Part shown: one piece after another, positions 1-7,112 of the stretch
Position numbering within the stretch: position 1 is the first letter of the stretch
Layout of the letters: each line of letters begins with the position of its first letter
Source of the DNA: GCA-003244245 sp050700355
GTDB taxonomy: Bacteria; Actinomycetota; Actinomycetes; Mycobacteriales; Pseudonocardiaceae
NCBI GenBank assembly: GCA_050700355.1
Contig: JBOHHE010000059.1
Coordinates: forward strand, 1-19,464
Direction of reading: 5' to 3'
DNA: 19,464 nt
Position numbers and translations under genes: made by a program
Notes under the pieces: generated by a model
Told to the model about the DNA's origin: nothing
The model's database searches: none
What the model saw: the letters and a program-made list of their open reading frames with translations, nothing else

Positions 1-33
1 GGGGGCACGACCGACTCCAGGGAGGTTAGCGAC

Positions 34-750
34 GTGGCTGCTGTCGGATACGGCGCGACCGTCCGGTCGGCGCCGTCCGGTGCCGTCCCGGCGTCAATGG
101 TCCCGCATCCGCGGGAGGAACTGTTTAGTGTGCTGGTGGTCGACGATCACCCGTTACTACGTGAGGCAATTGCTTCACGTTTGGTAACAATGGGAGCTGG
201 CACGGTACATGAGGCCGCCACGGTGGCCGAGGCGAGGGCACGTGCCCTGGCCTCGGGCCCGTGCGATCTCGCGATACTGGATCTGGGCTTGCCCGATGGT
301 AGTGGGCTTGACCTGGTCGGCGAACTGCGCGGCCAGGGCTGGCCACGCATCGTCGTGCTGGCCTCGTCCGACGATCCGCATGCCGTGCGAGCGGCGTTCC
401 AGACAGGGGCACAGGCATACCTACTCAAATCGGCCTCTCCTACGGTAGTCACCGACGGGGTACGCCGAGTACTCGAAGGCGGGGTTTACGCGGATCCGAC
501 GGTGGCGCCGATGCTGGCGTCCGGCACTCGGGTACCGGGTATTGACAACACACCACGGGAGCTATCCGCACGGGAGGTCGAGGTTCTTCAACTGGTAGCA
601 GACGGCCAGTCCAACAAAGAAATCGGTGAGGCACTGAGCTTGTCCGCACTCACGGTGAAGAGTCATCTATCACGGATCGGCCGCAAGCTCGGCACAGGTG
701 ACCGGGCTCAGATGGTCGCGCTGGCGATGCGGGCCGGGGTCATCCGCTGA
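34..750 (+). CDS. LuxR/NarL-family response regulator (orphan)
   Basis: A two-component response regulator of 238 aa that probably acts as a DNA-binding transcription factor. The receiver domain spans roughly residues 31-150, with the acidic pair D37/D38, phospho-acceptor D83 in the ILDLGLPDGSG segment, S111 at the switch position and K132. A LuxR-type HTH fills about 174-236 (PRELSAREVEVLQLVADGQS, then the recognition helix around ALTVKSHLSRIGRKL). The GTG start has a strong GGAGG at 21-25. About 30 N-terminal residues, rich in Ala, Pro and Ser, precede the receiver core, so a later start cannot be fully excluded. RNase D follows after 8 bp in the same direction, so the two are probably cotranscribed. 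No histidine kinase gene adjoins it, so it is an orphan in this window. The family is certain; its targets and signal are unknown. Confidence 0.9.
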   Translation: MAAVGYGATVRSAPSGAVPASMVPHPREELFSVLVVDDHPLLREAIASRLVTMGAGTVHEAATVAEARARALASGPCDLAILDLGLPDGSGLDLVGELRGQGWPRIVVLASSDDPHAVRAAFQTGAQAYLLKSASPTVVTDGVRRVLEGGVYADPTVAPMLASGTRVPGIDNTPRELSAREVEVLQLVADGQSNKEIGEALSLSALTVKSHLSRIGRKLGTGDRAQMVALAMRAGVIR

Positions 751-758
751 CCGGCACG

Positions 759-1961
759 GTGCCGATCCCGCTACTCGCGCCGGCCGCTGGGGTTCCGCCG
801 GTCGTCGCCAGCGCGACGGCCTTGCGGGCAGCGGTCGGGGCGATTGCGGGCGGCACCGGGTCGGTTGCGCTGGACACCGAGCGCGCTTCCGGCTACCGCT
901 ACTGGCAACGCGCCTACCTGATCCAGATACGCCGGGAGGAAACGGGCACAGTACTCATCGATCCAACCGTTCTCGACGACGTCTCCGCGCTGGCCGATGT
1001 GCTCAACCCGCTCGAGTGGGTGTTGCATGCCGCCTCGCAGGATCTGCCCTGCCTCGCCGAACTCGGACTGGTGCCCCAGGCACTGTTCGACACCGAGCTG
1101 GCCGCCAGGCTGGCCGGCCTTGAGCGGGTGGGGCTGGGTGCACTGGTCGAAGAGCTGTTGGGCTACCAGTTGCAGAAGGGGCACGGTTCTGCGGATTGGT
1201 CCCGCCGACCGTTACCCGCCGAGTGGCTGACCTACGCGGCGCTGGACGTCGAGCTGCTGCTACCACTGCGGGCCGTGATCGCTGCCGAACTGGCTGCGCA
1301 GGGCAAGTCGGAGTGGGCCGCTGAGGAATTCGAAGCGGTGCGCGTGGCGGGATCTCCGGCGCCTCGGGTCGACCCGTGGCGCCGAACTTCCGGGATGCAC
1401 CGGGTCCACAATTCCCGCCAGCTGGCGGTAGTGCGTGAGCTGTGGCTGGTCCGCGAGCAGCTGGCCCGCCAGCGAGACATCGCACCCGGCCGTGTATTGC
1501 CTGATTCCGCGATCATCGACGCGGCGCTGACCGACCCGCAGGACGAGGCCGCGCTGCTCACCCGCCCCGTTTTCGGTGGACGCGCACAGCGGCGAGTGGT
1601 CAAGACATGGCTGGCGGCACTGGAAACCGCCCGCGCACTGCCGGTCAGCGCCTTACCTCCAGTGCGCGCGACCGGTGACGGCCCACCAACGATGAACCGT
1701 TGGCAGGACCGCGACCCGGCCGCCGCGGCGCGGCTCAGCGCAGTACGCGCAGCCCTGTCTGAACTCGCCGAGCACCACCGGCTGCCCCTCCAGAACCTGC
1801 TGCAGCCCGACCTGGTCCGACGGCTCTGCTGGACACCTCCCGAGCCGCTGGACACCGCCGCGGTGGAGCGCGACCTGGCCGCAGGCGGGGCGCGTCGCTG
1901 GCAACGCGAACTCACCGTGCGCCCACTCACTGCCGCACTGGCAGCTGCACCGTCACAGTGA
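759..1961 (+). CDS. Ribonuclease D family 3'-5' exonuclease with HRDC domain
   Basis: A 400-aa DEDDy-type 3'-5' exoribonuclease of the RNase D family, expected to trim structured RNA 3' ends such as tRNA precursors in the cytoplasm. The DEDDy residues are visible: D39 and E41 in VALDTERASGYRY, D95 in HAASQDLPCL, and Y159 with D163 in TYAALDVELL. An HRDC nucleic-acid-binding domain follows at about 213-290 (HNSRQLAVVRELWLVREQLA), and a second helical HRDC-like region is likely at 325-390. The length fits the actinobacterial family (Rv2681 type). The GTG start lies 8 bp after the response-regulator stop and has no strong Shine-Dalgarno, which suggests translational coupling. The 3' end overlaps the convergent sensor-kinase gene by 35 bp. 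Confidence in the family is high; the exact substrate is inferred. Confidence 0.9.
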   Translation: MPIPLLAPAAGVPPVVASATALRAAVGAIAGGTGSVALDTERASGYRYWQRAYLIQIRREETGTVLIDPTVLDDVSALADVLNPLEWVLHAASQDLPCLAELGLVPQALFDTELAARLAGLERVGLGALVEELLGYQLQKGHGSADWSRRPLPAEWLTYAALDVELLLPLRAVIAAELAAQGKSEWAAEEFEAVRVAGSPAPRVDPWRRTSGMHRVHNSRQLAVVRELWLVREQLARQRDIAPGRVLPDSAIIDAALTDPQDEAALLTRPVFGGRAQRRVVKTWLAALETARALPVSALPPVRATGDGPPTMNRWQDRDPAAAARLSAVRAALSELAEHHRLPLQNLLQPDLVRRLCWTPPEPLDTAAVERDLAAGGARRWQRELTVRPLTAALAAAPSQ

Positions 1962-3054
1962 GTCCGCCGGCGGAGACCGGCTCGGCGTGCACCGTGCCAC
2001 CATGAGCGGTGACCACCGCCCGGACGATGGACAGACCGAGCCCCGCGCCATCTCTGGCGGTGCGGGCCACCCCCCCTCGGTGGAACGGTTCGAACAACGC
2101 GCCCACCGTCTCGGGCGCCACCATCTCCCCAGAGCTGCTGACCCGCAGCAGCACCTGCTGACCCACCACACCAGTGGACACCTGTATCCAACCGCCATCG
2201 ACGTTGTGCCGCACCGCGTTCTCCACCAGGTTGCCCACCACTCGCTCCAGCAACGCGACGTCGCCGGTGGCCGGCGCGCGAGCGGTCTTCGCGCTCACCC
2301 GCAGACCGCGCTCTCGGCTCTCCGAGCCAACGATGCGCAGTGCGGTGCAGGCCAACGTGGCGAGGTCGACAGGTTCCCGTGCACTCAGTGCGCTGCCCTC
2401 GGTTCTGGCCAGCACCAGCAGGCCTTCCACCAGCTGCTGAGCGCGCAGCGTCGCCTCACGGATCACCACAGCCATCCGGCGCAGTTCCATCTTGTCCGCA
2501 GCGGGATCCGCGAGCGTGACCTCCACCTCAGTGCGCACCACGGCCAGTGGGGTCCGCAGCTCGTGGCTGGCATTCGCCACGAATCGGTTCTGCGCGTCGA
2601 AGGCGGCCTGCAACCGGTCCAGCATCGCGTCGAAGGTGGCGGCGAGCTCAGCCACCTCGTCTCGTGGACCGGGCAAGCCGAGCCGCTCATCGAGCGACTC
2701 GGCAGACAATCTCCGCGCGGTAGCGGTGACCTTGTGCAGCGGTCTCAGCACATGTCCGGCGAACACCCAGGCCAGCAGGGCGGTGGCGGTCACGGCGAGC
2801 AGGAAAGCCCCGGAACCGGCCTGCAGTACCCGCTGCCTGGCCGCCTCCTGCAATGCCTCACCGAGCTGCTCGGCGGCCACCGGCACACTGTCCACCTCGA
2901 CAGTGCTGCCCGGCGGCAGATCCGGTACCGCCGCGACGACCCCACCCACCAGCAGCCAGCCCAGCCACAGCAACAACGCACTGCTCACCGCCGAGAGCCC
3001 GGTGGCGAGCAACGTGAGCCGGACGCGTAGTCCCGGCCCGCGACGGGTCTGCAC
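1927..3054 (-). CDS. Two-component sensor histidine kinase
   Basis: A membrane histidine kinase of 375 aa from the chosen start. Two membrane segments (about 12-43 and 82-103) flank a short extracytoplasmic loop of roughly 40 residues. They are followed by a HAMP linker (104-150), a HisKA domain with the H box FVANASHELRTPL (phospho-acceptor H164), the N box GNLVENAVRHN (274-284), an F-box-like FEPFHRG and the G2 box DGAGLGLSIV. The G1 region reads RVSSSGEMVAPE, with Ser where Asp or Asn usually sits. I chose the GTG at 3054, 7 bp after the regulator stop; the frame stays open to a GTG at 3129, inside the regulator gene, but those extra residues do not look like kinase. It is paired with the upstream OmpR-type regulator. 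The signal is unknown, and the tiny sensory loop suggests sensing at the membrane or through a partner. Confidence 0.88.
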   Translation of the reverse strand: MQTRRGPGLRVRLTLLATGLSAVSSALLLWLGWLLVGGVVAAVPDLPPGSTVEVDSVPVAAEQLGEALQEAARQRVLQAGSGAFLLAVTATALLAWVFAGHVLRPLHKVTATARRLSAESLDERLGLPGPRDEVAELAATFDAMLDRLQAAFDAQNRFVANASHELRTPLAVVRTEVEVTLADPAADKMELRRMAVVIREATLRAQQLVEGLLVLARTEGSALSAREPVDLATLACTALRIVGSESRERGLRVSAKTARAPATGDVALLERVVGNLVENAVRHNVDGGWIQVSTGVVGQQVLLRVSSSGEMVAPETVGALFEPFHRGGVARTARDGAGLGLSIVRAVVTAHGGTVHAEPVSAGGLTVTVQLPVRQ

Positions 3055-3061
3055 CGCCGGA

Positions 3062-3742
3062 TCAGCCGCTGGACGCGAAGCCGGCGGTGGGCACCCGATA
3101 ACCGGCCCCGACCACTGTCTCGATGACACCGGGCTCGCCGAGCTTCTTGCGCAGGGTCATCACCGTCACCCGCACCGTGGTGGTGAACGGGTCGGCATTT
3201 TCGTCCCATACCCGCTCCAGCAGTTCCTCACTGCTGACCACCCCGCCTCCCGCGGAGAGCAACACTTCAAGCACTCCGAACTCCTTGCGAGTGAGCTCCA
3301 CCGGCACGCCGGCCCGGCTGACCGTACGCCGCGACGGATCGAGCAGGAGATCAGCGGCGCTGAGCACCGGGGGCAGGGCGGGGGTGGCCCGGCGGCCCAA
3401 CGCCCGCAGCCGAGCGACCAGTTCGGGAAAGGCGAACGGTTTGGACAGGTAGTCGTCAGCGCCCAGGGAGAGCCCGGTCACCCGATCGGACACCGTCGCG
3501 CTGGCGGTGAGCATGAGTACCCGGGTGACCGCTGCGGATTTCGCGATCTCGGTGCACAGCTGGTCGCCGGACATCCCCGGCAGGTCGCGATCGAGCACCA
3601 CCACGTCATAACGGGTCACGCAGGCCTTCTCATGGCCACTGTCACCGTCATATGCGACGTCCACGGCCATGCCCTCCCGGCGCAGGCCGCGGGCGATCGC
3701 CTCAGCCAGCGGCCGCTCGTCCTCCACGATCAGGATTCGCAC
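3062..3742 (-). CDS. OmpR/PhoB-family response regulator
   Basis: A DNA-binding response regulator of 226 aa. The receiver domain begins MRILIVEDERPLAEAIARGL, with E7/D8 as the acidic pair, phospho-acceptor D51 in VVVLDRDLPGMSGD, T79 in MLTAS and K101 in YLSKPF. A winged-helix output domain covers about 127-217 (LTRKEFGVLEVLLSAGGGVV; the recognition helix near TTTVRVTVMTLRKKLG; the wing VVGAGYRV). I chose the GTG at 3742 because the receiver fold starts there. The frame also opens at a TTG at 3772, which would add ten residues (MEPVVWDRRD) without family support. The partner kinase starts just after this stop. The pair lies behind dxs in the same direction after an 89-bp gap, so it may have its own promoter or be read from dxs. 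The target regulon cannot be told from the sequence. Confidence 0.9.
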   Translation of the reverse strand: MRILIVEDERPLAEAIARGLRREGMAVDVAYDGDSGHEKACVTRYDVVVLDRDLPGMSGDQLCTEIAKSAAVTRVLMLTASATVSDRVTGLSLGADDYLSKPFAFPELVARLRALGRRATPALPPVLSAADLLLDPSRRTVSRAGVPVELTRKEFGVLEVLLSAGGGVVSSEELLERVWDENADPFTTTVRVTVMTLRKKLGEPGVIETVVGAGYRVPTAGFASSG

Positions 3743-3831
3743 ATCTCTACGGTCCCACACCACGGGTTCCAACTCGGCGACAACTCACCCTTGCAGCAGA
3801 CCGACCTGGGCAGACTGCGGGAGACAACCGG

Positions 3832-5796
3832 CTACGAAGAAGTTCCCGGAGCTTCCGCGGTGACCGGTGGCTGCGGTGTCCCGATGAGCCCGGCCGCCCA
3901 GCCGGTAACCGACCTGGCGATGTCCTGAGCGGTGAGCCCGAGATCGGAGAGCACCTCCTCGCGGGACCCATGATCGAGGAACCGCTGCGGAATGCCGAGA
4001 TCGCGCAATGGCACATCGACCTCCGCATCACGCAATGCGGCCGCCAGCGCCCAGCCGAACCCACCGTGGCGACCACCATCCTCCAGGCTGACGACCAAGC
4101 GATGCCGCCGGGCCATCCGCACCAGCACATCAGGCACCGGCAGCACCCAGCGCGGGTCGACAACGGTGACACCGATGCCATGGTCGCCCAGCCGCCCGGC
4201 CGTCGCGACGGCGAGCGCGGCGAACGCGCCGACACCCACCAGCAGCACGTCCTCACCATAGGCCGGACCGGGTCGGGCCAGCACATCGACGCCGTCGACG
4301 CGCTCCAACGCCGGTACCGATTCGATCACCGCACCCTTGGGAAAGCGCACTGCGGAAGGCCCATCGTCCATTCCCACCGCCTCACGCAGCTCCTCCCGCA
4401 GCGTGGCGGCGTCCCGAGGGGCCGCCACCCTCATGCCCGGCACAATCCCGAGCACGGACAGATCCCACATACCGTTGTGGCTGGCACCGTCGTCGCCGGT
4501 GACGCCCGCCCGGTCCAGGGTGATGGTGACCGGGGCACTCAGCAGTGCCACATCCATGAGCACCTGGTCGAACCCGCGGTTGAGGAACGTGGAGTACAAT
4601 GCGACCACCGGGCGCATTCCGCCCAGTGCCATCCCCGCGGCGGACGTGATCGCATGCTGCTCGGCGATGCCGACGTCGTAACAACGATCCGGGAAGCGCG
4701 CGGCGAAGGCGGCTAGACCGGTCGGGCCGGGCATCGCCGCAGTCAGGGCCACCACGTCGCCGCGCTCATCACCGATGCGGATCAGCTCATCGGCGAACAC
4801 GCTGGTCCAGGAGGTTCCGACGGGCGTGATGGGCTTGCCGGTCACCGGGTTCATGACCTTCACCTGATGCATGAGCTCGGCGGCATCGTTCTCCGCAGGC
4901 AGGTAGCCGTTGCCCTTGCGGGTCACCGCGTGCACGATCACCGGCCCACCGAAATCCTTGGCTCGGCGCAGGGCGGCTTCCAGAGCACGCACGTCGTGCC
5001 CGTCGACCGGCCCCAGGTACTTCAGTCCGAGGTCCTCGAACAGGGCCTGCGGGGCCAAGGCGTCCTTGAGACCGCGCTTGACGGCGTGCAGGCCGGCATA
5101 GATCGCCGCACCCACCAGCGGGGTACGTTTCAGCGCCTGCTTGCCGGTACGTAACACCCGCTCATACCCCGGGCGCAAGCGCAAGGTGGACAAGTGGTCG
5201 GCGAGCCCTCCGATGGTTGGCGAGTAGGAGCGGCCGTTGTCGTTGACCACGATCACCACGGGCCGTTCCTGCCCTGCGGCGATGTTGTTGAGCGCCTCCC
5301 AGCACATGCCGCCGGTCAGCGCACCGTCTCCGACCACTGCGACCACGTGCCTGCGACGCTCACCGTCAGCGCCCGAACAGGCACCTGACCAGGCATCCGA
5401 ACAAGCAAATGCCTTAGCCAGCCCGTCGGCGTAGGACAACGCGGCCGAGGCATGGCTGGACTCGACCCAGTCGTGCTCACTCTCCGCGCGGCAGGGGTAG
5501 CCCGACAGCCCGCCACGCTTACGCAGGCGGTCGAAACCGTCAGCCCGGCCGGTGACAATCTTGTGTACATAGGCCTGGTGTCCGGTGTCGAAGATCACTG
5601 GATCATGCGGGGAGTCGAACACCCGATGAATGGCAAGGGTGAGCTCCACCGCTCCGAGATTCGGGCCGAGATGCCCCCCGGTCCGCGAGACCTTCTCCAC
5701 CAGGAAGGTCCGGATCTCCGCAGCCAGCAGCGGCACGGCCTGGGCGTCGAGCCGCTTGAGGTCTTGCGGGCTTCGAACCGACTTCAGCAGGCTCAC
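3832..5796 (-). CDS. dxs: 1-deoxy-D-xylulose-5-phosphate synthase
   Basis: Catalyses thiamine-diphosphate-dependent condensation of pyruvate and glyceraldehyde 3-phosphate to DXP, the first step of the MEP isoprenoid pathway, in the cytosol. The 654-aa product has the family landmarks: RTGGHLGPNLGAVELT (38-53), FDTGHQAYVHK, the ThDP/Mg motif GDGALTGG (156-163) with VNDNGRSYSPTIG (184-196), the catalytic-glutamate segment DVGIAEQHAIT (E379), and DRAGVTGDDGASHNG (428-442). The GTG at 5796 is preceded by GGGAGA. The frame stays open further upstream across the 3' part of the methyltransferase gene, but the Dxs homology begins here with MSLLKSVRSPQDLKRLD. An insertion of roughly 15 Ser/Ala/Cys/Gly residues lies at 132-147 just before the ThDP motif. 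It lies downstream of the methyltransferase gene on the same strand, 53 bp away. Confidence 0.97.
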   Translation of the reverse strand: MSLLKSVRSPQDLKRLDAQAVPLLAAEIRTFLVEKVSRTGGHLGPNLGAVELTLAIHRVFDSPHDPVIFDTGHQAYVHKIVTGRADGFDRLRKRGGLSGYPCRAESEHDWVESSHASAALSYADGLAKAFACSDAWSGACSGADGERRRHVVAVVGDGALTGGMCWEALNNIAAGQERPVVIVVNDNGRSYSPTIGGLADHLSTLRLRPGYERVLRTGKQALKRTPLVGAAIYAGLHAVKRGLKDALAPQALFEDLGLKYLGPVDGHDVRALEAALRRAKDFGGPVIVHAVTRKGNGYLPAENDAAELMHQVKVMNPVTGKPITPVGTSWTSVFADELIRIGDERGDVVALTAAMPGPTGLAAFAARFPDRCYDVGIAEQHAITSAAGMALGGMRPVVALYSTFLNRGFDQVLMDVALLSAPVTITLDRAGVTGDDGASHNGMWDLSVLGIVPGMRVAAPRDAATLREELREAVGMDDGPSAVRFPKGAVIESVPALERVDGVDVLARPGPAYGEDVLLVGVGAFAALAVATAGRLGDHGIGVTVVDPRWVLPVPDVLVRMARRHRLVVSLEDGGRHGGFGWALAAALRDAEVDVPLRDLGIPQRFLDHGSREEVLSDLGLTAQDIARSVTGWAAGLIGTPQPPVTAEAPGTSS

Positions 5797-5849
5797 AGTC
5801 TCTCCCAACTTGCTCGTTCCCGGCTCCGGGCCGGGGTATCTCAACCCTG

Positions 5850-7112
5850 TCACGCTTGCAACAACGCTACGCATTCGATGTGATGGGTCATCGGGAACGC
5901 GTCCAGCGCGCGCAGCGCCACCAACCGGTAGCCGCACTCCAGATAGGCGCTGACGTCGCGAGCCAGTGCGGCCGGGTCGCAGCCGACGTGCACGATGCGC
6001 TGGGGGCGCCGGCCGGCCACTGCGGCGGCCACCTTCCGCCCCGCACCCCGCCGGGGAGGATCGAGCACCACCACCTCGGGATCGCCTGGCAGCCGCCCTA
6101 TCTCCCGCTCCACCCGGCCAGTGACGAAACGCACGTGCGGCAGGTCGGCCAGTGCCGAGGTGCCATCGAGCACCGCGCGGCGGGAGGACTCGACGACGGT
6201 CACCGACCCGGCCGGCCCGACCTGCCCGGCCAGTACCGAAGCGAACAGGCCCACCCCGCCGTAAAGGTCCCACGCGCAGCCTCCCTCAGCAGCACCCGCC
6301 CACTCCCCGACTATCCCGGCCAACGCATCCGCCACTGCGGGGTGCACCTGCCAGAAGCCGTGCGCGGCGATCTTCCAGCGCCGGCCCGCAGCCTGTTGCA
6401 CAGCCCACCCGGTGCCCAGGACCCACTTGGGCGGCCTGCCCGGGCGCAACTCGGCCACCTGCAGCCGCCCCGCCCCGTCCACAACCACCTCCAGTTCAAT
6501 CCCAGGGCGCCAGCGCCGGGACAGCACCTTCTCCAAAGCACCGGGACTGGTCAGCGGGCAGGTCGCGACGGGGTGCACCGTATGGCTACGGTGCACTCGA
6601 AACCCCACCCGTCCCGCACTGTCCGCCACCAGTCGGGTCCGGGTCCGCCAACCCAGTGTGCCGCCGGACAACGGTTCAACACTCACCGCGATGTCCACGC
6701 CCGCGATTCTGCGTAGCGCCTCGGCCACCACCTGTGCCTTGAGCTGACGTTGCACCGGATGATCGATGTGCTGGAAGTCGCAACCACCGCAACCTCCGGG
6801 CCCTGATGCCGGGCACGGTGGGGACACTCGGCCCGCTGCAGGCTCAAGCACCGTCACCGCGTCGGCCCGGCAGAAGGACCCGCCACGATCCTCGGTGACC
6901 ACCGCCCGGACCCGCTCCCCCGGTAATGCGTGGCGTACGAACACCACCCTCCCCTCGTGGCGAGCCACACAGAAACCACCATGACCAATCGGTCCGACCG
7001 TGAGCTCCAATTCGGGAAGCCCACCCTCAGGAAGCCCACCCTCAGGAAGCTCAGCTCCGGGAAGCTCACATTCGGGGAGCTCACCCTCGGTACCCGCAGA
7101 TGTGGGCCTCAC
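5850..7112 (-). CDS. TrmA/RlmD-family RNA 5-methyluridine methyltransferase
   Basis: A 420-aa SAM-dependent RNA m5U methyltransferase (TrmA/RlmC/RlmD superfamily; Rv2689c type). A TRAM-like beta domain covers about 35-92. Four cysteines fit the [4Fe-4S] site of RlmC/RlmD-type enzymes: C100, C108, C111 (CPASGPGGCGGC) and C185. The Rossmann SAM motif is WDLYGGVGLF (281-290), followed by VVLDPPRRGAG (348-358), the catalytic cysteine C378 in HVGCDPAALARD, and E413 in HHIECVALL. The start GTG at 7112 overlaps the stop of the permease gene as GTGA, indicating translational coupling. Residues 10-34 are a run of five-residue ELPE-like repeats encoded by 15-bp tandem DNA repeats, outside the catalytic domain. 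Whether the substrate is 23S rRNA or tRNA cannot be decided here. Confidence 0.9.
   Translation of the reverse strand: MRPTSAGTEGELPECELPGAELPEGGLPEGGLPELELTVGPIGHGGFCVARHEGRVVFVRHALPGERVRAVVTEDRGGSFCRADAVTVLEPAAGRVSPPCPASGPGGCGGCDFQHIDHPVQRQLKAQVVAEALRRIAGVDIAVSVEPLSGGTLGWRTRTRLVADSAGRVGFRVHRSHTVHPVATCPLTSPGALEKVLSRRWRPGIELEVVVDGAGRLQVAELRPGRPPKWVLGTGWAVQQAAGRRWKIAAHGFWQVHPAVADALAGIVGEWAGAAEGGCAWDLYGGVGLFASVLAGQVGPAGSVTVVESSRRAVLDGTSALADLPHVRFVTGRVEREIGRLPGDPEVVVLDPPRRGAGRKVAAAVAGRRPQRIVHVGCDPAALARDVSAYLECGYRLVALRALDAFPMTHHIECVALLQA
7000..7089. repeat. 15-bp tandem repeat inside the methyltransferase gene
   Basis: About six head-to-tail 15-bp units run from 7000 to 7089. Two copies of GGAAGCCCACCCTCA (7015-7029 and 7030-7044) are identical; the flanking units are degenerate (for example GGAAGCTCACATTCG at 7060-7074 and GGGAGCTCACCCTCG at 7075-7089). 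On the minus strand each unit encodes five residues of the pattern xELPE or GGLPE, giving residues about 10-39 of the methyltransferase. Because the unit is a multiple of three, copy-number change would keep the reading frame. This resembles a coding minisatellite. Confidence 0.9.

Noticed and set aside
1987..3030. 347-codon frame antisense to the sensor kinase
   Set aside because: His/Gln/Arg-rich shadow of the kinase codons; no domain and no ribosome site.
5819..5835. CCCGGC/GCCGGG hairpin between the methyltransferase and dxs
   Set aside because: Strong stem but no following T-run in the direction of transcription, so I do not call it an intrinsic terminator; it may be a dxs leader hairpin or chance in GC-rich DNA.
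5797..6273. Long N-terminal extension of dxs to 813 codons
   Set aside because: The extension lies over the 3' part of the methyltransferase gene, is Arg/Ala/Gly-rich, and Dxs homology plus a ribosome site start at 5796.
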